The notes under the pieces: model-generated
Database searches by the model: none
Told to the model about the DNA's origin: nothing
Seen by the model: only the letters and a program-made list of their open reading frames with translations
Source of the DNA: Synergistaceae bacterium
Lineage (GTDB): Bacteria > Synergistota > Synergistia > Synergistales > Synergistaceae
DNA: 9,574 nt
Assembly: GCA_031271065.1 (NCBI GenBank)
Contig: JAISWP010000170.1
Coordinates: forward strand, 1-9,574
Direction: 5' to 3'
Translations under genes and position numbers: made by a program
Shown here: positions 1 to 6,912 of the stretch, piece after piece
Position numbering within the stretch: the first letter of the stretch is position 1
Layout: each line of letters starts with the position of its first letter

Positions 1-45
1 TTTAATTTAAAGACAAAAACATCTTTATCTGTCTTTAAAATTAAA
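1..45. repeat. AT-rich imperfect inverted repeat, candidate operator/promoter region of the efflux operon
   Basis: Seen: the left arm TTTAATTTAAAGACA (1-15) is the reverse complement of the right arm at 30-45 apart from one extra A, with a 14-nt centre. The hexamer TCTTTA occurs at 22-27 and 32-37, one helical turn apart, and inverted (TAAAGA) at 8-13. The stretch is almost all A/T in otherwise GC-rich DNA. TetR-family repressors bind short palindromes near the promoter of their own gene, so this is a reasonable operator candidate for the repressor starting at 170. TAAAAT at 36-41 could be a -10 element, although no good -35 lies at the right distance. It could instead be the terminator hairpin of a gene left of the window, but no clean T-run follows on the + strand. 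Confidence 0.4.
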
Positions 46-49
46 ATGC

Positions 50-90
50 GGGGCGGGGCGTCCCGCTCCGCGGCGGGCGGGACCGCGGGG
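50..90 (+). other. G-tract-rich, hairpin-forming leader segment
   Basis: Five G-tracts are visible on the + strand (50-53, 55-58, 75-77, 79-81, 87-90), a pattern compatible with a G-quadruplex with one long loop. The same stretch can form a GC stem, GTCCCGC (60-66) with GCGGGAC (77-83) around a 10-nt loop. No T-run follows, so it does not look like an intrinsic terminator. If transcription starts in the AT-rich repeat upstream, this would be a structured part of the 5' leader. The function is unknown; only the base pattern is seen. Confidence 0.3.
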
Positions 91-120
91 CAAATTTAAT
101 GCGACCGCCGCGGTTCTGAT

Positions 121-150
121 TTGTAACTATATTTACTCTATCTCTATAAA
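121..150 (+). promoter_or_regulatory. weak sigma-70-like promoter candidate
   Basis: TTGTAA (121-126) and TATAAA (145-150) resemble -35 and -10 elements with an 18-nt spacer. Initiation would fall at about 157, inside the purine-rich ribosome binding site, leaving too short a leader for normal initiation. Either this is not the promoter or the real -10 lies further upstream, for example TATATT at 128-133 or TAAAAT at 36-41. Low confidence. Confidence 0.2.
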
Positions 151-158
151 AGGAGGGG
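151..158 (+). promoter_or_regulatory. Shine-Dalgarno sequence before the repressor gene
   Basis: AGGAGGGG is a near-perfect anti-SD complement. The GTG start of the repressor lies about 13 nt downstream of the AGGAGG core, which is long. An ATG at 159 directly follows the site but opens only a four-codon frame (ATG ACT GAG GGG TGA, 159-173) whose stop overlaps the GTG start in GTGA. An in-frame TGA at 164-166 rules out any start of the repressor further upstream, so GTG 170 is the first possible one. Confidence 0.55.
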
Positions 159-169
159 ATGACTGAGGG

Positions 170-850
170 GTGAGAAGAACTAAAGAGAGCGCCCTTGAGA
201 CGAGGCGGAAACTGCTCGACTCGGCGCTGGACGTGATGAGCGAAAAGCCGCTGCCGAGCGTGTCGATGAGCGAGATAGCCCGCAGGATCGGTCTTTCCAA
301 AGGCGCCGTCTACTGGCACTTCAAAAATAAAAACGATCTTCTGGCGAGCCTCCTTATCGAAATGTGCGAGGACGTCTGGAGTTCACTCTTCGAGCCGGAC
401 GCTCTCCCCGAGGGCTTCGCGGGGCTCAGGTGTTTTTTCGGGAAAAAAATACTGGCGGGAGGCGACAGTGAGCACATACGAAGGATGCTGGGCATACTCC
501 ATCGCAGGCATGAATGGCCGCAGGAGGTCGCCGAGCGCGTTATTGTCTCGCTTAAAGACATGGCAGTCCGCGAACAGGAGTTAGTGTCGGACATAATAGG
601 CAGAGCGCAGGCAGACAGGGAGATAAGGGGGGACATACCCGCGAAGGAAATATCGCTTTTGCTGTCGGCTGTATTTCACGGAATATTTTTCTATCAGATA
701 CACGGACAGATGCACGAACTTTACGAGATGGACTTCGCGAAATACACGGACTTCATCTTCTCGGCGCTGGAGCGCGAGCTGAGATGCGGCGACAGCATAG
801 TCCGGCTCAGCGGCGGCGCGGAATATTACAATCTGAAAGAGACGGTGTAA
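170..850 (+). CDS. TetR/AcrR-family transcriptional repressor of the adjacent efflux pump
   Basis: This 226-residue protein has the usual TetR-family length and layout. The N-terminal DNA-binding domain spans about residues 1-60, and the helix-turn-helix runs from about 34 (SEIARRIGLSKGAVYWHF) into the typical FKNKNDLL segment. The rest is an all-helical ligand/dimerisation domain, with the AcrR-like stretch GDIPAKEISLLLSAVFHG at about 155-171. The GTG start is the first available after an in-frame stop and gives the standard family N-terminus (RRTKESALETRRKLLDSAL). The gene is first in line with the adaptor, pump and channel genes and ends 6 nt before the adaptor. By family knowledge it should repress this operon, including itself, and release on binding an exported compound. 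The ligand is unknown. Unlike E. coli acrR it is not divergent from the pump genes. Confidence 0.9.
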   Translation: MRRTKESALETRRKLLDSALDVMSEKPLPSVSMSEIARRIGLSKGAVYWHFKNKNDLLASLLIEMCEDVWSSLFEPDALPEGFAGLRCFFGKKILAGGDSEHIRRMLGILHRRHEWPQEVAERVIVSLKDMAVREQELVSDIIGRAQADREIRGDIPAKEISLLLSAVFHGIFFYQIHGQMHELYEMDFAKYTDFIFSALERELRCGDSIVRLSGGAEYYNLKETV

Positions 851-856
851 TACGTT

Positions 857-2179
857 ATGACACTTCCCGAACACACGCCCCAAAAAGACGCGGGAAAAGG
901 CCCGGGCCGCTCGAATTTCCTCAAGTCCCTGGCAGCCTTCGCGCTGATGGGGATACTGGCGTTCTTTTCGAGCTCGCGTTTCGAAGAAATATCCAAAAGG
1001 CTGCTCAATTCCGTGCAGTCTGTCACACCCTCGCCGGCGTCAGCCGCCGACGAGGCCGCGGCCCCTCCCGCTCCCCCGGCGCCGCCCGTCGTGGGCCACG
1101 TGGTAGCCATAGCGGATCTGGCGCTGGGCCGCGAATATATAGGCAGGGTGGAACCTGTACAGACCGTGCTCGTCAAACCGAGGATATCGGGACAGATAGA
1201 GTCGATCCATTTCAAGGAGGGCTCCCTGGTCAGTGAGGGCGATCTTCTCTTTACCATCGACAGCGCACAGTATCAGGCGATTGCGCAGCAGAGAAAGGCT
1301 GATCTAGCAAAAGCCCAGGCCAGCCTCTCCCGGGCCGTCAAATACAACGACCGCCTCAAGGCGGCGGACAAACGCAGCGTATCGGCGAGCGACGCGGACA
1401 TGGCGGCAAGCGACGTGGAGCAGAGCCGCGCCGCCGTAGAGCAGGCAAAGGCCGCCCTGCGCCTAGCTCAGATAGACCTGGATTTCACCAGGATAACCGC
1501 CCCGATATCGGGCCGGATAGGCCGCGCGGAGGCCACGAGGGGCAACTTCGTGACCCCGGCCGGCGCTCCGCTCACAAGCATCGTCCAGACGGACCCGATA
1601 CGGGTCTCCTACGCGATGTCCGACAGAAATTACATGGAGCAGATCGGCGCGTTCAGGTCCTCCGGAGCCGTCTTCGACGCGGCCCTGACCCTGGTCGACG
1701 GCACGAGTTACCCCCACAAGGGCGAGCGCGACTTCGAGGAGAACGAAATGGACGCTATGACCGGAACGATAACGGTGTACCTGCGTTTCGCCAACAAAGA
1801 GGGCGCGCTGATACCTGGTTCGATGGTCAGGGTAAACACGAAGCCCGTCAAATCCCGCACGGCGCCGATAGTGCCCCAGGAAGCGCTGCTGGCGGACTCG
1901 TCCGGCGACTTCGTCTATGTGATAGACGAAAACAACGCGGCCCAAAGACGCGGCGTCAGCCTGGGAACGGAGACGGGCACCTACAGAGAGATCGTCTCGG
2001 GGCTTGCGTCCGGGGAAAAGATAATAGTGAAGGGTCTGCACAATGTGCGGCCGGGGATGACGGTAAGACCGAACTACCCCTCCGCGGACCAGGCGGCGAA
2101 AAGCCCCTCCGAGCTGGCGCGGGAGTCGGGTTACGACCTGCTGCCGATCTCCGGCGGAAATCAGACGGGGGCAGACTAA
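857..2179 (+). CDS. RND efflux periplasmic adaptor subunit (membrane fusion protein, AcrA/MexA type)
   Basis: This 440-residue protein would bridge the inner-membrane pump and the outer-membrane channel. In order: a basic N-terminus, one hydrophobic segment (about 23-38), a Pro/Ala-rich linker (about 66-78), the first half of the lipoyl domain (about 95-135, VKPRISGQIESIHFKEGSLV), an alpha-helical hairpin (about 140-208), the second lipoyl half (TRITAPISGRIGRAEATRG, from 211), then beta-barrel and membrane-proximal domains including IVPQEALL (about 338-345). There is no Cys in the N-terminal segment, so unlike AcrA it is not a lipoprotein. It is probably held by an uncleaved anchor or is cleaved and soluble. 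The start has only a weak SD and lies two codons past the repressor stop in the same frame, which suggests reinitiation or coupling. The RND gene follows after 4 nt. Confidence 0.93.
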   Translation: MTLPEHTPQKDAGKGPGRSNFLKSLAAFALMGILAFFSSSRFEEISKRLLNSVQSVTPSPASAADEAAAPPAPPAPPVVGHVVAIADLALGREYIGRVEPVQTVLVKPRISGQIESIHFKEGSLVSEGDLLFTIDSAQYQAIAQQRKADLAKAQASLSRAVKYNDRLKAADKRSVSASDADMAASDVEQSRAAVEQAKAALRLAQIDLDFTRITAPISGRIGRAEATRGNFVTPAGAPLTSIVQTDPIRVSYAMSDRNYMEQIGAFRSSGAVFDAALTLVDGTSYPHKGERDFEENEMDAMTGTITVYLRFANKEGALIPGSMVRVNTKPVKSRTAPIVPQEALLADSSGDFVYVIDENNAAQRRGVSLGTETGTYREIVSGLASGEKIIVKGLHNVRPGMTVRPNYPSADQAAKSPSELARESGYDLLPISGGNQTGAD

Positions 2180-2183
2180 AATC

Positions 2184-5100
2184 ATGTTCTCCAAATTTTT
2201 TATAAGAAGACCGCGCTTCGCCATGGTAATAGCCGCCGTGCTGGTGATAGCCGGCGTCATTGCGGGGCTCAACCTTCCGATCAAACAGTATCCCGACGTA
2301 GCGCCGCCCACTGTCATGGTGTTCGCGAGCTATCCGGGCGCGGACGCCGCCACACTGGCCAACACCGTAGGGGCCCCGCTGGAGGAGGCGATGAACGGCG
2401 TCGAGGATATGCTCTACATGAGTTCGTCCTCCGACAACTCCGGCAATTACAGCCTGACCATAACGTTCGGAGTCGGCTCCAACACCGACATGGCTCTCAT
2501 CAACGTTCAGAACAGGATCCAGCAGGTCACTCCCCTGCTGCCCGCCGAGGTCACCCAGCGGGGGATCACCATATTGAAAAGTTTCTCGAACATGCTGGGT
2601 TTCGCGGCGCTCACGTCGCCGAACGGGACCCGCGACGCGCTGTACCTTCTGGACTACGCTTACAACAACGTCATGAACGTGCTGAAACGGGTGCCGGGCA
2701 TAGGGGACGTGCAGGTATTCGGCGCGAGGTACAGCCTGAGGGTCTGGCTCAACCCCGACACCCTCGCGTCGCTGGGGCTGTCCGCGTCGGACGTGGCGGG
2801 CGCGATTTCCGCCCAGAACCGCCAGGCCTCACTGGGCTCCATCGGCTCCGGACTGGGAGATACGAAGGCCGAAACAGCTATGGTCTACTCCCTCACCACC
2901 AGAGGGCGCCTCTCAAACGTCCGGGAGTTCGAGGATATAGTCATCAGGACATCGGAGAGGGGCCAGACCAAACTCAAAGACGTGGCCCGCATAGAACTCG
3001 GTTCTGAGAGCTACGGGATGAGCGCCGGGCTTAACGGAAGCCCCAGCGCGATGATGCTCTTGTCCCAGGCGGCCGACGCGAACGCGCTGGACGTCATGAA
3101 CGGAGTGCGCGCGGTCATGACGGACCTGGAAAAGACGCTTCCGGAGGATGTGGAATTCGTGATAGGCTACGACTCCACCGATTTCGTGAAGGCGACGATA
3201 CTGGAGATAATAACTACTCTCGCAATCACATTCACTCTGGTCGTGTCCCTCTGCTACCTGTTCCTGCAGGACTGGCGGGTCACACTGGTACCGGTGGCGG
3301 CGATCCCCATATCTCTCATCGCCACCTTCATCGGGCTCTTTGTACTCGGGTTCAGCATAAATATACTCACCCTGTTCGGTTTGGTGCTCGTCATAGGCAC
3401 GGTCGTCGACGACGCGATAATAGTCGTTGAACGCGTCATTTTCGTGATGGAACGGGACAAGGTCAACTCGGTCGACGCGACCATACAGGCTATGAAGGAC
3501 GTATCGGGGCCGATGACGGCGACCACGATGGTATTCCTCGCCATATTCGTGCCCGTGACATTCATGCAGAGCATAACGGGAGTCATCTACCGCCAGTTCG
3601 CTGTCACCATATCGTTCTCCGTGGTATTCTCGCTGATAGTGGCGCTGACCCTGAGCCCGGCCATGTGCGCCCACATGCTGGACAACGTGAGGCCGAAGAC
3701 CCGGGGGCCCCTCGCCTGGTTCAACAAGGGCGTCAGCCTCTCAACGAAGGGCTACGTCAGAGGGGCGATGTGGATAGCCCGCAAGACGGTCGTGACCCTG
3801 CTCCTTTTCGCGGCGGTACTGGGAGCGTCCTACTACATGTACAGCCGCACCAGAACCGAGTTCATCCCGGAGGAGGACCAGGGAGTGATCATGGCGATGA
3901 TACAGCTTCCGGAGGGCGCGTCCCAGAACAGGACCAGGGAGGTCGTGGGCAGACTGGTATCTCAGAGCAGAGGGCTTCCGGGCGTAAAGTACATCATGTC
4001 GGTGGACGGGTTCTCCATGATGGGCGCGTCCGGAGAGAACGTGGGGACTATGGTGCTGGCCCTCGAAAACTGGAGGCTGCGCAGAACTCCCGACACCAGG
4101 CAGGACGCGATAATGAACAGCCTCCGAGGCATCGCCGCGGGGATTACGGAAGCCCAGATCAACATCGTTGCCCTTCCCGCCATTACAGGACTGGGAGAGG
4201 CAAACGGCGTCTCTCTGGAGCTCCAGTCCAGGATCGAAAACGACCCGAACAGGATGGAAGCCGTGATGAACGATTTCATGATGAAGATCATGCAGTCGCC
4301 GGAATTCATGTACGCTTTCAGCACCTACACGGCGAACACGCCGCACATCTTCGTGGACATAGACCGGGAGAAGGCCGAGATGATGGGAGTCACCGTGCCC
4401 GCCGTATTCTCCACGCTTCAGACGTACTTCGGGACCGCTTATATAAACGACATCAACATAGGCTCCCAGGTGAACAAGGTCATTCTCCAGAGTGACTGGA
4501 TGTTCAGGAACAGGATGGACAGCGTCGGGAACATCTACGTCAGGAACGCCGCGGGCGACAGGGTGCCGCTGGAGACGTTCACCTCCATACGGCAGACTCT
4601 CGCTCCAAGGTCCATCAGCAGGTACAACCTGTACCCGTCTGCGCCGATAACGGCCCTCATGAGACCGGGGTTCTCCTCCGGACAGGGGATAGAGAGGGTC
4701 GAACAGCTCACCCGCGAACTGCCCGAGGGCTATGTCGGCGAATGGTCCGGCATGACCTATCAGGAACAGCAGGCGCAGGGACAGACCATCATGATCGTTC
4801 TGATAGCCCTCATTTTCGGCTATCTCTTCCTGGTAGCGCAATACGAGAGCTGGACGGTGCCTTTGGGAGTCATCTTATCGCTGCCGGTGGCGCTTCTCGG
4901 CGCTCTGATAGGTATAAATGTCATGGGGCTGTCGCTGAGCATCTACGCTCAGCTCGGCATACTTCTTCTTGTGGGGCTCGCCGCCAAAAACGCCATACTC
5001 ATCATAGAGTTCGCCCAGGAACAGCACGAGATAAACGGCATGTCGATACTGGACGCGGCGGCGGAGGCCGGACGCGAGAGGTTCCGATCGGTCATGATGA

Positions 5101-5345
5101 CGGCGCTGACCTGCGTGATAGGGGTCTCCCCGATGCTCGCGGCCGAAGGGGCTGGCGCGGGAAGCAGGATGCACGTGGGAACGACGATGTTCTTCGGGAT
5201 GAGCCTGGCCACGACGCTCGGCATATTTCTCATCCCCGGGCTCTACGTGGCGCTTCAGACCAGCCGAGAGAGAGTAAAACGGCTGTTTGGATATATTTTT
5301 TCATCGAGAAAGGGGGTGAGCGCCGTTGAAGGAACGGAGCAGTAA
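2184..5345 (+). CDS. RND multidrug efflux transporter, HAE1 family (AcrB/MexB type), inner membrane
   Basis: At 1053 residues this is the length expected of a complete HAE1 pump (AcrB is 1049). It has the typical start MFSKFFIRRPRFAMVIA, a first membrane helix (about 10-30), a large periplasmic loop, a helix cluster (about 335-500), a second periplasmic loop and the final cluster (about 868-1030). The proton-relay residues are present: D409 and D410 in TM4 (GTVVDDAIIVVE), K935 in TM10 (GLAAKNAILIIEFA) and R966 (RERFRSVMMTAL), matching AcrB D407, D408, K940 and R971. It would take amphiphilic compounds from the periplasm or outer membrane leaflet and expel them using proton influx. Substrate is not predictable, and several pocket aromatics of AcrB look substituted. 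The start lies 4 nt after the adaptor stop with a G-run (2167-2171) as a distant SD. Its last 20 nt overlap the channel gene. Confidence 0.96.
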   Translation: MFSKFFIRRPRFAMVIAAVLVIAGVIAGLNLPIKQYPDVAPPTVMVFASYPGADAATLANTVGAPLEEAMNGVEDMLYMSSSSDNSGNYSLTITFGVGSNTDMALINVQNRIQQVTPLLPAEVTQRGITILKSFSNMLGFAALTSPNGTRDALYLLDYAYNNVMNVLKRVPGIGDVQVFGARYSLRVWLNPDTLASLGLSASDVAGAISAQNRQASLGSIGSGLGDTKAETAMVYSLTTRGRLSNVREFEDIVIRTSERGQTKLKDVARIELGSESYGMSAGLNGSPSAMMLLSQAADANALDVMNGVRAVMTDLEKTLPEDVEFVIGYDSTDFVKATILEIITTLAITFTLVVSLCYLFLQDWRVTLVPVAAIPISLIATFIGLFVLGFSINILTLFGLVLVIGTVVDDAIIVVERVIFVMERDKVNSVDATIQAMKDVSGPMTATTMVFLAIFVPVTFMQSITGVIYRQFAVTISFSVVFSLIVALTLSPAMCAHMLDNVRPKTRGPLAWFNKGVSLSTKGYVRGAMWIARKTVVTLLLFAAVLGASYYMYSRTRTEFIPEEDQGVIMAMIQLPEGASQNRTREVVGRLVSQSRGLPGVKYIMSVDGFSMMGASGENVGTMVLALENWRLRRTPDTRQDAIMNSLRGIAAGITEAQINIVALPAITGLGEANGVSLELQSRIENDPNRMEAVMNDFMMKIMQSPEFMYAFSTYTANTPHIFVDIDREKAEMMGVTVPAVFSTLQTYFGTAYINDINIGSQVNKVILQSDWMFRNRMDSVGNIYVRNAAGDRVPLETFTSIRQTLAPRSISRYNLYPSAPITALMRPGFSSGQGIERVEQLTRELPEGYVGEWSGMTYQEQQAQGQTIMIVLIALIFGYLFLVAQYESWTVPLGVILSLPVALLGALIGINVMGLSLSIYAQLGILLLVGLAAKNAILIIEFAQEQHEINGMSILDAAAEAGRERFRSVMMTALTCVIGVSPMLAAEGAGAGSRMHVGTTMFFGMSLATTLGIFLIPGLYVALQTSRERVKRLFGYIFSSRKGVSAVEGTEQ
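5312..5319 (+). promoter_or_regulatory. Shine-Dalgarno sequence deciding the TTG start of the channel gene
   Basis: GGGGGTGA inside the last codons of the RND gene matches the anti-SD tail (GGAGGTGA) with one mismatch and lies 6 nt before TTG 5326. No ATG or GTG in that frame is nearer, and the TTG start yields a proper signal peptide. This supports initiation at TTG within the RND gene. Confidence 0.7.
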
Positions 5346-6912
5346 ACTTGCCGCCGTCATGACGGCGGTCTGTCTGGCGGTGTTTATCCGCGCCGGCGCG
5401 GTATACGCCGGTTCGCAGGACCAGGCTGGCCCGGAGGCGTGGAACTCCATCCTGCGCAGGTACGGCGAGCGGATAGGGGCGGCTGACATCCCTCCCCCGC
5501 CGATTTCCGACGATGAAGCGATAACGTCCGGCGACTGGAGTTCGCTGGCGCACAAGTACGAGAATAAGTACGCGGGCGGCGCGGCGGACGGCGAAAAGAG
5601 GGAACTGTCCCCGGAAACCCTGAAGCGGTGGTTCCTCCGCATGGACAGCAAGACCATGACCCTCCTCATAATGATGGCGTTCGAGAACAACAAAGACCTG
5701 GCCGGCGCCCGGGCCCGCGTCCTGGAAGCGCGGGCGGCCCTGGGCATAAGCCGTTCGGCCGCCCTGCCGTGGCTCGACAACACCGACAGCTGGACTCACA
5801 GCGAGGCCTCCGAAAACTCCGCCAGCAGAGGCGTCAGGGCGGAGATAACAAAACTGGGGATAGACGCGTCCTGGGAGATAGACATATTCGGAGGGCAGCG
5901 GCTCAAGACGGAAGCGGCGGAGGCAAACCTGGAAGCGAGCTACGCCGCGCTGCACTCGGCGTGGGTCACACTCTCGTCTGAAACGGCGCTGAACTACGTC
6001 TCTTTCTGCGTGCTCCAGGAACGTCTGCGGATAGCCGAGAGCAACAGGGCCCTTCAGGAGGAGACACTGGCGCTGCTGACGTCCCAGTATGAGGCGGGGC
6101 TCAGGGATTCCCTCGCCATGAACCAGGCGCGCTACACGGTCGAGCAGACCAAGGCATCCATTCCTCCCATCCGCACCAGCATGGAAAACGTCCTGAACGC
6201 GCTCGCCATACTGACGGGGGAAGTTCCCGGCGCTCTGGAGACCATGCTCGACGAGAGGGCGGAACTCCCTAGGCTTTTTGAAGAGGACGATTTTACGGGC
6301 ATTCCGGCGGACGCGATACGGCAGAGACCCGATGTGAGAGCCGCCGAGCGGGCTCTTGAGTCCCAGATAGCTCTGCGGAAATCGGCGGAGCGTGACCTCT
6401 ATCCCAAATTCTATCTCGCGGGTTCGATAGGGCTCGAGACACTGAGCGGAAGCACGCTGTTTTCGGGCGGCAGCTACGGCTTCAGCTTCGGGCCCCGTAT
6501 AACGCTCCCTATCTTCCACGGAGGGGCCATAAGGAAAAACATCCAGGTGCAGACGGCCCGGGAGGAGCAGCTGCTCGCGGCATACGAGGGCGCGGTGCTC
6601 GCCGCGGTGGCCGAGGTTCGCAATGCCCTTGCCGCCAACGCTCAGGAGATGGAGCGAAGCGCGGCGCTTAAAAACGGCATAGAGGCGGCCCGGGCGGCTC
6701 TGGAAGTAGCCGACGACAAATACAGCAGCGGACTGACGGATTTCAGCAACGTCATCGGTGCCCAGGTTACCCTTCTGTCGCTGGAGGATCAGCTTGTCAC
6801 CAGCGACGGGCAGATGACCAGCAATCTCATACGCATCTTCAAGGCTCTGGGAGGCGGATGGGAACCGCTGGCGGAGGAAAATTCGGGCGAACCGCGCGAC
6901 GCCGGTTCATGA
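5326..6912 (+). CDS. Outer-membrane efflux channel (TolC/OprM, NodT family)
   Basis: This 528-residue protein would form the trimeric outer-membrane duct of the tripartite pump. From the TTG start it has a signal peptide with basic residues, a hydrophobic core and a likely cut after AVYA (residue 28). There is no lipobox, although many OprM/NodT relatives are lipoproteins. Residues about 29-105 form a polar, Pro-containing region (IPPPPI at 55-60) before the first OEP helix (about 108). Family marks follow: ASWEIDIFGG (181-190), a long helical hairpin (about 193-280), IRQRPDVRAAERAL (331-344), GPRITLPIFHGG (389-400), KYSSGLTDFSNVIGAQ (465-480) and the end IFKALGGGW (504-512). The two OEP repeats are both present, so the gene is intact. 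It overlaps the RND gene by 20 nt and shares ATGA with rsmA. Confidence 0.92.
   Translation: MKERSSKLAAVMTAVCLAVFIRAGAVYAGSQDQAGPEAWNSILRRYGERIGAADIPPPPISDDEAITSGDWSSLAHKYENKYAGGAADGEKRELSPETLKRWFLRMDSKTMTLLIMMAFENNKDLAGARARVLEARAALGISRSAALPWLDNTDSWTHSEASENSASRGVRAEITKLGIDASWEIDIFGGQRLKTEAAEANLEASYAALHSAWVTLSSETALNYVSFCVLQERLRIAESNRALQEETLALLTSQYEAGLRDSLAMNQARYTVEQTKASIPPIRTSMENVLNALAILTGEVPGALETMLDERAELPRLFEEDDFTGIPADAIRQRPDVRAAERALESQIALRKSAERDLYPKFYLAGSIGLETLSGSTLFSGGSYGFSFGPRITLPIFHGGAIRKNIQVQTAREEQLLAAYEGAVLAAVAEVRNALAANAQEMERSAALKNGIEAARAALEVADDKYSSGLTDFSNVIGAQVTLLSLEDQLVTSDGQMTSNLIRIFKALGGGWEPLAEENSGEPRDAGS

Noticed and set aside
60..83. GC hairpin as an intrinsic terminator for a gene left of the window
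   Set aside because: The downstream sequence is GC-rich with no T-run on the + strand, so the second hallmark is missing.
41..319. 92-codon - strand frame covering the leader region
   Set aside because: Overlaps the HTH-coding part of the repressor and reads through the G-rich hairpin DNA; no motif and no plausible ribosome binding site.
1463..2317. 284-codon open frame on the - strand antisense to the adaptor
   Set aside because: It crosses the adaptor/RND junction, has no family motif, and opposes two strongly supported genes.
3741..4841. 366-codon open frame on the - strand antisense to the RND gene
   Set aside because: Composition rich in His, Gly, Arg and Val without domain signal; a shadow of the conserved RND reading frame.
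5230..6519. 429-codon open frame on the - strand antisense to the channel gene
   Set aside because: Arg/Gly-rich, without any recognisable domain, and it spans the 3' end of the pump gene and most of a clear NodT channel. Long antisense frames are expected in GC-rich coding DNA.
6858..6908. Earlier ATG for rsmA giving 17 extra residues
   Set aside because: The extra residues are Gly/Arg-rich readthrough of the channel gene's 3' end; RsmA proteins begin shortly before the GQNFL motif, which fits ATG 6909.
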